In this document: positions 14,829-22,874 of the stretch, piece after piece
Numbering within the stretch: position 1 is the stretch's first letter
Layout of the letters: each line of letters opens with the position of its first letter
Assembly: GCF_900177685.1 (NCBI RefSeq)
Contig: NZ_FXAY01000002.1
Location: 1-64,000, forward strand
DNA from: Agreia pratensis
Lineage (GTDB): Bacteria; Actinomycetota; Actinomycetes; Actinomycetales; Microbacteriaceae
Reading direction: 5' to 3'
Length of the DNA stretch: 64,000 bases
Translations under genes and position numbers: made by a program
Notes under the pieces: generated by a model
Told to the model about the DNA's origin: nothing
What the model saw: only the letters and a program-made list of their open reading frames with translations
The model's database searches: none

Positions 14829-14872
14829 CTAACGGTCTTCTGCGGTCGCCCCGCGAAGAGGAGGGTTGAAGC

Positions 14873-16021
14873 ATGTCAACCGCCCAGGCCGTCCGACCCG
14901 CCACCCCGTCACGGATGCTTATGCGCGAGCTCGAACACCCGATGCACATGTTCCGGAACATCACGCCGAACTGGTACGCGTCGGTCATGGGCACAGGAAT
15001 CGTAGCCAACGCCGCCGCCACCCTCCCCCTGCAGTTCGCCGGCCTTCGCGCTGCGGCGACAGTGGTGTGGGTCATCGCCAGCGTGCTGCTCGTCGCGCTC
15101 ACCGCCGCGACGGTCATGCACTGGGTCACGAACAGGGAGACGGCCCGCACCCACCACTTGAACCCCGTCATGGCCCACTTCTACGGGGCGCCCGCGATGG
15201 CCCTCCTCACCGTCGGGGCCGGAACCATCCTCCTCGGCCGGGACGTTCTCGGCGAACAGACCGCCGTCGCCATCGACGCCGTGCTCTGGGCCCTCGGCAC
15301 GATCATGGGCCTGGCAACCGCTGTCGCGGTGCCGTACCTGACCTTCACGAAGTTCACGGTCTCGGCCGACAGCGCGTTTGGCGGCTGGCTGATGCCCATC
15401 GTGCCGCCCATGGTCTCTGCGTCGACAGGCGCCCTGCTCATCCCGTACCTGCCCGAGGGCCAGGCCAGGCTCACCATGCTGCTGGCCTGCTACGGGATGT
15501 TCGGCCTCAGCCTCCTCGCTTCTCTCATCGTCATCACCCTCATCTGGTCGCGCCTCACCACGCACAAGATCGGTGCGGCCGCGATGGTTCCGACGCTCTG
15601 GATCGTGCTTGGCCCGCTCGGCCAATCCGTCACCGCCGTGAACCTGCTCGGCGGCAACGCCCACCTCGCTACCACCACATCCCTCGCCGACGCCCTTCAG
15701 GCCTTCGGCGTGATCTACGGGGTACCCGTACTCGGTTTCGCAGCCCTCTGGGCAGCACTCGCCCTAGCGATCACCGTGCGAACCGCACGCGAACACCTCC
15801 CGTTCTCGTTGACATGGTGGTCGTTCACCTTTCCCGTCGGTACCTGCGTCACCGGCCTCACCGGGGTAGCCCTGCACACCGGATCAGTCGCGTTCCAGGT
15901 CGCCGCCGTATTCGCCTTCGCCGCACTTCTCACCGCCTGGGCAGTCGTGGCCGTCCGCACATTCCACGGCAGCGCCCTCACCGGCGTTCTCTTCATGCCC
16001 CCTGCAGCGAAGACCGTCTGA
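14873..16021 (+). CDS. TDT family transporter (tellurite-resistance/dicarboxylate, TehA-like)
   Basis: The 382-residue membrane protein has about ten hydrophobic segments and the TDT-type start (MHMFRNITPNWYASVMGTGI). TehA-like channels of this superfamily move anions such as sulfite, C4-dicarboxylates or tellurite-related species; Ssu1-type members export sulfite. The divergent LysR probably controls it. ATG 14873 has a strong gaggaggg Shine-Dalgarno. The substrate is not decidable, but carriage on a transposon suggests a protective export role. Confidence 0.85.
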   Translation: MSTAQAVRPATPSRMLMRELEHPMHMFRNITPNWYASVMGTGIVANAAATLPLQFAGLRAAATVVWVIASVLLVALTAATVMHWVTNRETARTHHLNPVMAHFYGAPAMALLTVGAGTILLGRDVLGEQTAVAIDAVLWALGTIMGLATAVAVPYLTFTKFTVSADSAFGGWLMPIVPPMVSASTGALLIPYLPEGQARLTMLLACYGMFGLSLLASLIVITLIWSRLTTHKIGAAAMVPTLWIVLGPLGQSVTAVNLLGGNAHLATTTSLADALQAFGVIYGVPVLGFAALWAALALAITVRTAREHLPFSLTWWSFTFPVGTCVTGLTGVALHTGSVAFQVAAVFAFAALLTAWAVVAVRTFHGSALTGVLFMPPAAKTV

Positions 16022-16066
16022 ACCACCCCGCACCACACCTCACCTCACTCTGAAAGAGACCTCCCG

Positions 16067-16573
16067 ATGAAATCGAAGATTGCCCTCACCCTTGCGGCAG
16101 CCACATTCGCCACGCTTGCACTGGCAGGTTGCTCGGCCAGCAATACCTCCGCGGCCTCAGGCTCGGCACCATCGAGCATCCCCACTTCATCTGTGCCGAC
16201 AGTGGCGGAGTCGGACGCTGCAACCGCGACAAGCAGCCTCGGCACGATCATCGTCAACGGCGAAGGACTCACCGCCTACGCCTTCGACACCGATGTACCC
16301 AATTCCGGAACCAGCAGCTGCACCGACGTGTGCGCAACTACCTGGCCCGCCATCACCACCACCTCAGCTACCCCGACCGTCACCGGCATCACCGGCACCA
16401 TAAGCACGATCACCGGCGTGAACGGTGCCAAACAGATCACCGTCAATGGCATGCCGATCTACACCTTCTCTAAAGACGCCGCCCCCGGCGACGTCGAAGG
16501 ACAAGGTGTCAAAGGCACCTGGCACGCGCTCACACCCGCGGGCGAAAAGGTAATCACACCCGCTGCAGGCTGA
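16067..16573 (+). CDS. Secreted repeat-containing lipoprotein (COG4315-like)
   Basis: The 168-residue protein starts with a lipoprotein signal peptide and the lipobox LAGC (Cys 22), then a Ser/Thr/Ala-rich linker. Two copies of a repeat typical of COG4315 proteins follow: a LTAYAFDTD / CTDVCATTWPAI unit and a MPIYTFSKDAAPGDVEGQG / GTWHAL unit. It would be anchored to the outer face of the membrane. The function of the family is unknown; it is often near redox or sigma-factor genes. It is 45 bp after the TDT transporter and probably co-transcribed. Confidence 0.85.
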   Translation: MKSKIALTLAAATFATLALAGCSASNTSAASGSAPSSIPTSSVPTVAESDAATATSSLGTIIVNGEGLTAYAFDTDVPNSGTSSCTDVCATTWPAITTTSATPTVTGITGTISTITGVNGAKQITVNGMPIYTFSKDAAPGDVEGQGVKGTWHALTPAGEKVITPAAG

Positions 16574-16688
16574 TATTCAGGCTTTGGCTTTGTGCCTCAT
16601 CTAACTAAAGCTTTCCGAGGCACGCGAAACCTCTCCCGAGCCGCGGGAAGAAGTGGCGGAGTTCCGGGGCACCATCTGTCCCGGAAAC

Positions 16689-16709
16689 ATGTCTTACCGC
16701 AAAGTGTCT
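16689..16709 (+). promoter_or_regulatory. Putative res site motif upstream of resolvase B
   Basis: This reads ATGTCT, two variable bases, CCGCA, one variable base, AGTGTCT, matching 5300-5320 of element A at 18 of 21 positions. An accessory dyad, ttccgggg / cccggaa, precedes it at about 16660-16686. The rest of 16574-16751 shows no gene. Confidence 0.5.
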
Positions 16710-16751
16710 TTCTTCCACCGCTTCTAGCAGTTTCTGAGGCACAATGGCCTA

Positions 16752-17348
16752 GTGAGACATCTCGGATACACACGGGTTAGCACCAAGAGCCAAGACGCGA
16801 AGCTGCAGGTCGACGCCCTCGTCAAATCCGGCGTGCAGGAGCGGGACATTTTCGCCGACGTCACCTCGGGCAGTCGGACCGCGATCTCGCGCCCCGGGAT
16901 GAAGAAGCTCCTGGAGTACGCCAAGCCAGGTGACACGGTCGTGGTGTGGCGGGTCGATCGTCTTGGACGATCCCTCATCGATGTTCTCAACACGGTGAAG
17001 TTGCTTCGAGAGCGGGACGTGCAGGTGAAGAGCATCTCGGATGGCATCGACCCGTCGACGACCTCGGGCCGGCTGATGTTGAACATGCTCGCCACATTGG
17101 CCGAGTACGAACGTGAGCTGATCACGGAACGCGTGAACGCCGGGATCACGGCTGCCCGGAAAGGCGGAACCAGGTTCGGGAGGCCGCTGTCGGACCCCGT
17201 CGTAGTTGCCGACAAGCTCAAGCTTGTTTCCGAAGCTCGAGCGAAGGGACGGACCGCTGAGGACGCGGCGAAACTCGTCGGGTGGAGCCGGGCCACTTTG
17301 TACCGCCACCAGCAGGCCTTCGCGGCTCGCGAGAGCGCGACCGTGTAG
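16752..17348 (+). CDS. Serine resolvase/invertase, element B
   Basis: The 198-residue protein is a close homologue of the element A resolvase (4661-5257) and of identical length. It has GYTRVSTKSQD with the catalytic serine, VVWRVDRLGRSLIDVLN, the E-helix LNMLATLAEYERELI and the C-terminal helix-turn-helix. It starts at GTG 16752. It resolves cointegrates at a res site that probably lies just upstream, and is followed 7 bp later by the transposase gene. Confidence 0.9.
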   Translation: MRHLGYTRVSTKSQDAKLQVDALVKSGVQERDIFADVTSGSRTAISRPGMKKLLEYAKPGDTVVVWRVDRLGRSLIDVLNTVKLLRERDVQVKSISDGIDPSTTSGRLMLNMLATLAEYERELITERVNAGITAARKGGTRFGRPLSDPVVVADKLKLVSEARAKGRTAEDAAKLVGWSRATLYRHQQAFAARESATV

Positions 17349-17355
17349 GTGACTC

Positions 17356-18741
17356 GTGGACGCAGCCGAGCGTTGGCGTGTTCTTCGGCTGCATGTCGAA
17401 GACCAGATCTCGCTAGTTGACCTCGCCCGAGAGACCGGGATTTCCGCACGGACACTGCAACGCTGGCACCAGCTCTACCGAGTAGGCGGCGTCGCAGCCC
17501 TCGATCCTCATCCACGCACAGACAAGGGTGTCCGCCGAACCTCGGCCGAGACAGTCCAGCTTGTCGAACGGTTGGCGCTCACCCGACCTCGCCCGAGTAT
17601 CGCCACGCTGCATCGCCTTGCCGTCATCGATGCGCGGGCACGAGAGCTGCCGGCGCCGAGCTATGCGACCGTCAGGCAGATCGTCCAAGCCCTCGATCCG
17701 GCGCTGGTCGCACTCGCTCTCGAGGGACCGGTCTCGTACCGGGACAAGCACGAGCTCGTGTTCCGCCGCCGTGCGGAACACCCCAACCAGACCTGGCAGT
17801 CCGACCACACCGAACTCGACATCCTCATCGCCGGCGCCGATGGGAAACCCGACCGGCCCTGGCTGACCACAGTGATGGACGACTACTCCCGCGCGATCTG
17901 CGGGTACATGGTCTTCACCGGCGCCCCCTCAGCAATCAACACTGCCCTGGCCCTTCGGCAGGCGATCTGGCGAAAAACAGACCCGGCGTGGGCGATGTGC
18001 GGCATCCCGGACATCCTGCACGTCGACCACGGCTCCGACTTCATCAGCCACCACCTCGAGCGGACCGCCATTGCCCTGCACGTCAGGATCATCCACTCGA
18101 CCGTCGGACGACCCCAGGGGCGGGGCAAGATCGAACGGTTTTTCGGCACTATCAACACCGAACTCCTCAGCACCCTCCCCGGACATCTCGGACCCGGCAG
18201 CCGGACACCACAACCAGTTCTCGACCTGGCAGGGCTCGATCGCGCGATCGGTGAATTCATCGGCACCTATAACGACAGAATCCATAGCGAGTTGGGGATC
18301 TCACCGAGGGACGCCTGGGTTGGCGACGGCTGGTTACCCCGAATGCCAGAGAGTCTCGAAGAACTCGACGGGCTGCTCCTTACTGTTCCGAAGAGCCGGG
18401 TGGTGCAACGTGATGGCATCCACTTCCAAGGCCAGCGTTACCTCGCCCCGACTCTTGCGCCTTTTGTTGGGCACACCATCACGATCCGGTACGATCCACG
18501 CGACATCTCCGAGATCCGCGTTTACGACCGTGACACGTTCATCTGCACCGCCATCGACGAAGCCCACCCCAACCTCCGACTCAGCCTCCGCGACATTGAA
18601 ACGGCCCGCCGCGCCCGCCGCAAGCAGCTGCGTCGCGTCATCAACGATCGCATCCCAACAGTTGCTACCCGCGAGGAACCGCGCACCCCCGAACCCACGA
18701 AGCAGCGGCCGCGGCTTCGCACCTACGAAGAGGACGAGTGA
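17356..18741 (+). CDS. DDE transposase with Mu-type C-terminal domain, element B
   Basis: The 461-residue protein starts at GTG 17356. It has a helix-turn-helix (ISARTLQRWHQLYRVGG), the catalytic Asp in WQSDHTELD, the second Asp in HVDHGSDF and the Glu 35 residues on in GRGKIERFF. The C-terminal half (GIHFQGQRYLAP onward) is almost the same as in element A, while the N-terminal half is more diverged. It would cut and join the TGTG ends. The stop overlaps the ATPase start (TGATG). Confidence 0.9.
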   Translation: MDAAERWRVLRLHVEDQISLVDLARETGISARTLQRWHQLYRVGGVAALDPHPRTDKGVRRTSAETVQLVERLALTRPRPSIATLHRLAVIDARARELPAPSYATVRQIVQALDPALVALALEGPVSYRDKHELVFRRRAEHPNQTWQSDHTELDILIAGADGKPDRPWLTTVMDDYSRAICGYMVFTGAPSAINTALALRQAIWRKTDPAWAMCGIPDILHVDHGSDFISHHLERTAIALHVRIIHSTVGRPQGRGKIERFFGTINTELLSTLPGHLGPGSRTPQPVLDLAGLDRAIGEFIGTYNDRIHSELGISPRDAWVGDGWLPRMPESLEELDGLLLTVPKSRVVQRDGIHFQGQRYLAPTLAPFVGHTITIRYDPRDISEIRVYDRDTFICTAIDEAHPNLRLSLRDIETARRARRKQLRRVINDRIPTVATREEPRTPEPTKQRPRLRTYEEDE

Positions 18742-19553
18742 TGAATCAAGCATTCATCGTCACCAAGGAACACCGGCGCTTCACCGAATTCGCCAACGCT
18801 GTCCGGAAGGAGAAGACCATCGGGATCTGCCACGGGGCCGCCGGCGTCGGCAAAACCAACTCCGCCCGCCGCTACGCGAACTGGGACGCCCTCGAGGCCT
18901 ACATCAATGATTGGGGACCCCGCGGCGACCAAGACGCTCCGCACTACGCTCTGGCGAACCGATCCCGAACCGTCTTCTACACACCCGAAGTGCTCTGCAG
19001 TCCCAAATCGCTGATGAACGAGATCATGCACTGGCAGATCAAAGTCGGGATCTGCGCCGACGAGCACCTCCGATCCCTGACCCCAGGGGCCGCGGCCGCA
19101 AAGCAGAAAGACGTCACTCGTTTTGTGGAGCTGCTGATCATCGACGAAGCCGAACGGCTCACTCCCACCGCCCTGGAACTGCTCCGCGACAAACACGACC
19201 GCACCCACCTTGCGATGATCCTGATCGGCATGCCCGGCATCGACGAACGATTTCGCCACTACCCCCAGCTCTACAGCCGGCTCGGGTTCTCACACCATTA
19301 CCGCACCCTCGGACGCGACGAGCTCCTCTTCGTTCTCGACCGCCATTGGAAGCGACTGGGCAGGACTCTCGACCCTGACGACTTCACCGACTCGCAAGCA
19401 ATCGCCGCCATCGAACGCATCACCCGCGGCAACTTCCGCCTCCTCGAAAGACTCTTCCCCCAAATCAACCGGGTACTCAAGATCAACCAGCTCGACACCA
19501 TCACCGACGACGTCGTCGAAGCCGCAGCCAGCATCCTCGTCATCGGCAACTAG
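18741..19553 (+). CDS. AAA ATPase of transposition (TniB-like), element B
   Basis: The 270-residue protein has Walker A GAAGVGKTNSARR, Walker B LLIIDEAERL and sensor LIGMPGIDER. It differs from its element A homologue mainly in an alanine-rich linker (TPGAAAAKQK). The ATG at 18741 overlaps the transposase stop, with an alternative GTG one codon earlier. It ends 48 bp from the right end of the island. As in element A, no TniQ partner follows. Confidence 0.85.
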   Translation: MNQAFIVTKEHRRFTEFANAVRKEKTIGICHGAAGVGKTNSARRYANWDALEAYINDWGPRGDQDAPHYALANRSRTVFYTPEVLCSPKSLMNEIMHWQIKVGICADEHLRSLTPGAAAAKQKDVTRFVELLIIDEAERLTPTALELLRDKHDRTHLAMILIGMPGIDERFRHYPQLYSRLGFSHHYRTLGRDELLFVLDRHWKRLGRTLDPDDFTDSQAIAAIERITRGNFRLLERLFPQINRVLKINQLDTITDDVVEAAASILVIGN

Positions 19554-19601
19554 CGACACGAAGCGATCACAGAACACCGCCATGAAGCGCTAACAGTCAC
19601 A
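19554..19601. repeat. Terminal repeat, element B right end
   Basis: Read inward on the minus strand it starts TGTGACTGTTAGCGCT and then has the invariant core GGCGGTGTTCTGTGATCG. About 17 of its first 25 bases match the A left end. It forms the outer border of the island and directly abuts the 9-bp duplication. Confidence 0.8.
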
Positions 19602-19610
19602 GCCGAAGGG
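19602..19610. repeat. Right copy of 9-bp target-site duplication
   Basis: gccgaaggg follows the CACA terminus at 19601 and is identical to 2402-2410. Confidence 0.85.
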
Positions 19611-19961
19611 AATCAGCGGGTAGATCGGCACGGTGACCGTGGTGTTGGCTTCTGCGGCGATCTGGGCTGCGAGGTGCCAGTGCTGGCTCACGATCTGGTT
19701 CACCCAGCCGCCACCGTGAACGTAGACGAGGCTGCCGACCGGCGTTCCGATGCGAGGCGCGACCGTATACACGGGCCAGCCGCCATGCTCGGCGACGTCG
19801 ACCCGAACATCCGGATGCAGCCGGCCGGGCGGTGCGTACGACGTCGGCCTGAGCGAGCGGGCCCGCACATGGCGTCGGGCCTCGTCTGCAGAGACGAAGG
19901 TGCGGTTGGCGCGCGCGAGTCGCAGCGCGGGAGCGACGATGCCGCTTGGAACGGTGACCAT
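19602..19961 (-). pseudogene. 5' part of the alpha/beta hydrolase split by the mobile island
   Basis: From ATG 19961 the frame encodes the N-terminal cap and the oxyanion-hole motif VYVHGGGWV of an HSL-type esterase. It continues through a TVTVPIYPLIPFG strand and then hits the island; read-through adds only two foreign residues before a stop. The catalytic serine, aspartate and histidine are all in the other half at 1859-2410. It is the third gene of an operon, 5 bp after the TPR gene. The truncated product cannot be catalytically complete. Confidence 0.9.
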
Positions 19962-19966
19962 GAGCA

Positions 19967-20497
19967 CTATTGTTGTGCGCGTTCCTGTGCTGCGGCGTCG
20001 AGGGTGCGCAGATAGTCGGCGTTGCCGCGAAGGGCCGGCTCGTAGCGATCGATATCGGGCGAGTGGATGCGGTCGGCCGCCAGGGTGAGCAGCTCGGCGA
20101 CCGCGGCATCGCTTCTCGACGCCGCATGCAGCGACAGTGCAAGGAACACCCGCAGCGAGTCGGAGTCGGGGTAGTCGGAGCACGCCTCGCGCAGAACCGC
20201 TATCGACTGATCGAAGAGGCCCAGGTTGCGCAGGGTGCTGCCGTATTGCAGCAGACACCGGCGCCGCGTGTCGCCCTGCAGACCCGCAGCGAGGGCACGT
20301 TCGTAGAAACCACGAGCGCGATCCTCTTCGCCAGCGGTGTCGTATGCGCCGCCGACCTCGTAGATGGCCTCGGGGTTGTCGGGAAATCGAGCGAGCAGCG
20401 CCGTGAAGTACTCGATCGTCGGGGCCATGTTGCTGCGGTCTCGGCGCGCGTACCCCTCGGCGATCGCCCCGTGAAGCTCTTCGTCAGTGGAAGGCAA
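19967..20497 (-). CDS. Tetratricopeptide-repeat protein
   Basis: The 176-residue cytoplasmic protein consists mostly of TPR-like helices: a YFTALLARFPDNPEAIYEVG repeat, then DRARGFYERALAAGL, QYGSTLRNLGLFDQSIAVL and a C-terminal helix (ADYLRTLDAAAQER). Such proteins mediate protein contacts. The start is probably TTG at 20497, which overlaps the upstream SRPBCC stop by 14 bp; an internal ATG sits 23 codons later. It lies in an operon with the SRPBCC gene and the esterase. Confidence 0.8.
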   Translation of the reverse strand: MPSTDEELHGAIAEGYARRDRSNMAPTIEYFTALLARFPDNPEAIYEVGGAYDTAGEEDRARGFYERALAAGLQGDTRRRCLLQYGSTLRNLGLFDQSIAVLREACSDYPDSDSLRVFLALSLHAASRSDAAVAELLTLAADRIHSPDIDRYEPALRGNADYLRTLDAAAQERAQQ

Positions 20498-20963
20498 GGG
20501 CCTGGCCCGTCTCGAGTAGTGATTTGAGACTCGAGAGCACCATCGGCCAGCCGTCGGTCACGCCGGCCAGAACCGCGCTGCCTGTCTCGAAGCCGGTGTG
20601 GGTGATCGTGAGCTTCGTCTGGGCTCCCGCGGGCTCGATGTCGAACGTCGCAGTCGAACGCTCTTCCGAGGCCAGCCTCGCGAGCAACTCGGGATCGTCT
20701 CCGACTGCCTCTCCGAACTCGGGGGTGAAGGTCTGCCAGGTGAACGAGAGCCGGCGGGGCTCGTCGAACACGAGAACCACCTGCTCCGCATCCACGATGT
20801 CGACGCCCGCGACGTGCCAGGTCATCGTCGACCCGACCGCCCAATCGGTGCTGTGGGTGAGGAACCAGAACTGGCTGGTCAGCGACGGATCGGTGAGCGC
20901 CTGCCAGATGCGCTCCGGCGTCGCGCGAATGTAGATCGTGTAGATGAAGGACGCATCGGGCAT
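20484..20963 (-). CDS. SRPBCC/AHSA1-domain protein
   Basis: The 159-residue protein matches the activator-of-Hsp90-type START fold: FIYTIYIRATPERIWQALTDP at the start, a WAVGSTMTW strand, LSFTWQTF and a final amphipathic helix (GWPMVLSSLKSLLETG). These proteins bind hydrophobic ligands in a deep cavity; the ligand is unknown. ATG 20963 is chosen as the first start before family similarity. It is first in an operon with the TPR and esterase genes. Confidence 0.85.
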   Translation of the reverse strand: MPDASFIYTIYIRATPERIWQALTDPSLTSQFWFLTHSTDWAVGSTMTWHVAGVDIVDAEQVVLVFDEPRRLSFTWQTFTPEFGEAVGDDPELLARLASEERSTATFDIEPAGAQTKLTITHTGFETGSAVLAGVTDGWPMVLSSLKSLLETGQALAFH

Positions 20964-21042
20964 GCTCTCGACGGTAGCGGATGCCCCCGGTTCCGACATC
21001 AAGGGATATCGCCGGCTGACGCCCGGCGATAAGCTGCCGCTC

Positions 21043-21447
21043 ATGACTGAAGACGCCTCGCCTGAGCAGATTCCCACTCGACGGTTGAATCTCATCACGA
21101 GGAAGCAACCGACCATCGCGACGAGCTGGGTTGCCCCCGTGGTGCTTCTCGACGGGCACCGGTTTTCTCTGGTGTGGGGACCGAATGAGCTCACGATTCC
21201 GGCCGACCGCCCTGTGCACGTGCAGTGCGAGATGCCATTCGTGCGCAGCTACGGCAGCGCGAGCACCGTGCTTCAGCCGAATCAGTTGCCCGAGCTGGAG
21301 TACAGCCCTCCCTCGTCGCAGTGGTTCGCGGGCGAGATCGGCGCGCCGGGAACCACAAAGACGAACGGCACGTGGTTCATCTGGGCGATTGTCGGAGTTC
21401 TGGTGATCGTCATCGGAACGGTGATTCTGCGGGTGTTCGCCGGGTAG
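21043..21447 (+). CDS. Hypothetical protein with a C-terminal membrane anchor
   Basis: The 134-residue protein has a soluble N-terminal part of beta-like character (LDGHRFSLVWGPNELTIPADRPVHVQCEM), a proline-rich linker and one C-terminal transmembrane helix (WFIWAIVGVLVIVIGTVILRVF). The soluble part would face the cytoplasm (tail-anchored) or the outside. No family is recognised. It is divergent from the SRPBCC operon. Confidence 0.65.
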   Translation: MTEDASPEQIPTRRLNLITRKQPTIATSWVAPVVLLDGHRFSLVWGPNELTIPADRPVHVQCEMPFVRSYGSASTVLQPNQLPELEYSPPSSQWFAGEIGAPGTTKTNGTWFIWAIVGVLVIVIGTVILRVFAG

Positions 21448-21479
21448 TGCGGTCGGCGCGAGCGACGTAGTCTTCCGCC

Positions 21480-21845
21480 ATGAGAATCACGAGTCTGCAG
21501 CCGGGCGAGATCTTCGTCTTCGGGTCCAACTCGAGCGGGCATCACGGCGCCGGCGCGGCGGCCCAGGCGCAGCGTGACTTCGGTGCGGTCTGGGGCGAGG
21601 GCCACGGGTTGCACGGGGAGTCGTACGCGATCGACACCATGAGCGGGCTCGAGGCGATGGGCGACGAGATCGCCATCTTCGTCGAGTTCGCCGAGATGCG
21701 CCCAGACCTCACCTTCTTGGTCACCGAGATCGGCTGCGGCATCGCCGGCTATGCGCCGACCGACGTCGCGCCCCTCTTCGCCCGTGTGCCGCTGAACGTT
21801 CGACTGCCCGAGTCGTTCATTCGTGAGCTGAACCCGGGTCGTTAG
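21480..21845 (+). CDS. A1S_2505-family phage-type protein
   Basis: The 121-residue protein begins with EIFVFGSNSSGHHGAGAAAQA, the hallmark of the A1S_2505 phage non-structural family, which is distantly macro-domain-like, and has the typical TEIGCGIAGYAPTDVAPLF block. Macro-type folds bind ADP-ribose or nucleotides; the biochemical role of this family is not established. It lies between the membrane protein and a toxin-antitoxin pair. Other phage genes are not visible nearby. Confidence 0.8.
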   Translation: MRITSLQPGEIFVFGSNSSGHHGAGAAAQAQRDFGAVWGEGHGLHGESYAIDTMSGLEAMGDEIAIFVEFAEMRPDLTFLVTEIGCGIAGYAPTDVAPLFARVPLNVRLPESFIRELNPGR

Positions 21846-21854
21846 ACCCGTGCG

Positions 21855-22241
21855 TCAGACCTCGATTGTCGACACTGGATAGCCGAGAATCCTGGTGTCG
21901 GCGGTAACCAGCGTGAGTCCCTCGGAAAGCGCTTGAGCGACGAGCATTCGGTCGAATGGATCGCGGTGCAGATCGGGCAGGCCCGCCAGCACGGCAGCGT
22001 GTTCGGCGGTGACGGGCAGGTCGACATATCCGTTTGCTCGCAGGCCTGCACGCAGTGCGACCAAGTCGACGTCGAAATCGGGTCGCCCGAGCGAATTCTT
22101 GATCGAGATCTCCCAGTGCGTGGCGGCGCTGACGACGAGGGTGTTCTCGGCGGACTGAAGCAGCGTGCGTAGTGGTGATGTCAGCCGAGGGCTGCCGGTC
22201 GCGGCCCAGAGCACCACATGCGTATCGAGGAGAAGTCTCAT
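21855..22241 (-). CDS. PIN-domain toxin (VapC-like)
   Basis: The 128-residue PIN-domain protein has the acidic active-site residues expected of an RNase: Asp in LLLDTHVVLW, Glu in HWEISIKNSLG, Asp in DPFDRMLVAQA and Asp in LVTADTRI. It would cleave tRNA or rRNA when free of antitoxin. The start codon overlaps the antitoxin stop by 4 bp (ATGA), so the two are coupled. Confidence 0.9.
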   Translation of the reverse strand: MRLLLDTHVVLWAATGSPRLTSPLRTLLQSAENTLVVSAATHWEISIKNSLGRPDFDVDLVALRAGLRANGYVDLPVTAEHAAVLAGLPDLHRDPFDRMLVAQALSEGLTLVTADTRILGYPVSTIEV

Positions 22242-22483
22242 TCGTCGGCTGAGAACATCGCTGCGATCTCGTCCGCGCGGAGAGTGTCGGTGTCGTCGGG
22301 GAATACGGCTGTTGAGGAAAGAAAACCGATGCGCTGCTTAATGACGTGCTCGGCGGGAGTCAATGCCACAAGCTTCGCGACAGGACGACCAGCCTTGGCG
22401 ATGATGATCGACTCGCCTGCTTCGGCCGCCGACACTAGGCGCGAGAAATGCGTTTTGGCATCGTGCATGTTCACGGTTCGCAT
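22238..22483 (-). CDS. Phd/YefM-type antitoxin
   Basis: The 81-residue protein has the Phd/YefM DNA-binding half (VNMHDAKTHFSRLVSAAEAGESIIIAKAG split over residues 4-32, then RPVAKLVAL) and an acidic C-terminus for toxin neutralisation. It precedes and overlaps the PIN toxin gene. A good AGGAG leader precedes ATG 22483. A direct-repeat operator lies just upstream. Confidence 0.9.
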   Translation of the reverse strand: MRTVNMHDAKTHFSRLVSAAEAGESIIIAKAGRPVAKLVALTPAEHVIKQRIGFLSSTAVFPDDTDTLRADEIAAMFSADE

Positions 22484-22502
22484 CTCACTCCTCTATTCAG
22501 GA

Positions 22503-22525
22503 CTTAGTCCGATTAGCTTAGTCCG
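22503..22525. promoter_or_regulatory. Direct-repeat operator of the toxin-antitoxin pair
   Basis: cttagtccg occurs twice, at 22503-22511 and 22517-22525, 20-42 bp before the antitoxin start. Fourteen-base spacing is suited to cooperative binding of antitoxin dimers. Confidence 0.55.
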
Positions 22526-22874
22526 TTCTGAGGACGGTTGGAGTACGAGTGAGACCGCCGCCGAGACCCACTGGGATGACATGCTCGATCGAGCCGGGCT
22601 CTGGCCCCCCTGGGCGAGCCCCCAGCCGGCGGCTACAGTGGATCTCGTGAGTCTCTCCTGTTCATCGGCGTCGCCCTTCGGGCGTGAGGGGGTTGTCGGC
22701 AGTTCTCTCGCCGGCATCAGATAACCCCGCTCTCCAGCCGCACGCGACCATCGCGCGCGGCCCAGCGGTGTGCGAGCCGGCCGACGCCGGGCACGTTCTG
22801 TGCGCGCACAACGTCCGAACCGACATCCGCCCGACGGCACCGAGCCGCGGGCCGACCCTGATTGGCGACTCACC
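22526..22874. other. Intergenic stretch without a recognised gene
   Basis: These 349 bases between the antitoxin operator and the FBP-type gene are GC-rich. I see no supported ORF, RNA gene or repeat. It probably holds the promoter of the downstream gene. Confidence 0.5.

Larger units (their letters stand above)
2411..19601. mobile_element. 17.2-kb composite island of two Tn552/Tn5053-like transposons
   Basis: The island begins TGTG and ends CACA, is flanked by a 9-bp direct repeat and splits an esterase gene in frame. It holds two outward-facing copies of a resolvase-transposase-ATPase module (4661-5257, 3268-4653, 2459-3268; and 16752-17348, 17356-18741, 18741-19553). Between them lie two different cargo sets and, at 13026 and 13064, two inner element ends facing each other. 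Only the outermost pair of ends carries a target duplication. The whole unit therefore either moved as one piece or was rearranged after insertion. Confidence 0.85.
13064..19601. mobile_element. Element B: Tn552/Tn5053-like transposon carrying a TDT exporter module
   Basis: This 6.5-kb unit is bounded by TGTG ends at 13064 and 19601. The transposition genes are at the right, reading outward, and the cargo (UDG-like protein, LysR, TDT transporter, lipoprotein) is at the left. Its right end (TGTGACTGTTAGCGCT) is the most diverged of the four. No duplication brackets it on its own. Confidence 0.78.

Noticed and set aside
2411-19601. Integrative element inserted at a tRNA gene
   Set aside because: No tRNA at either border; the island interrupts a protein gene and has DDE-type ends with a target duplication.
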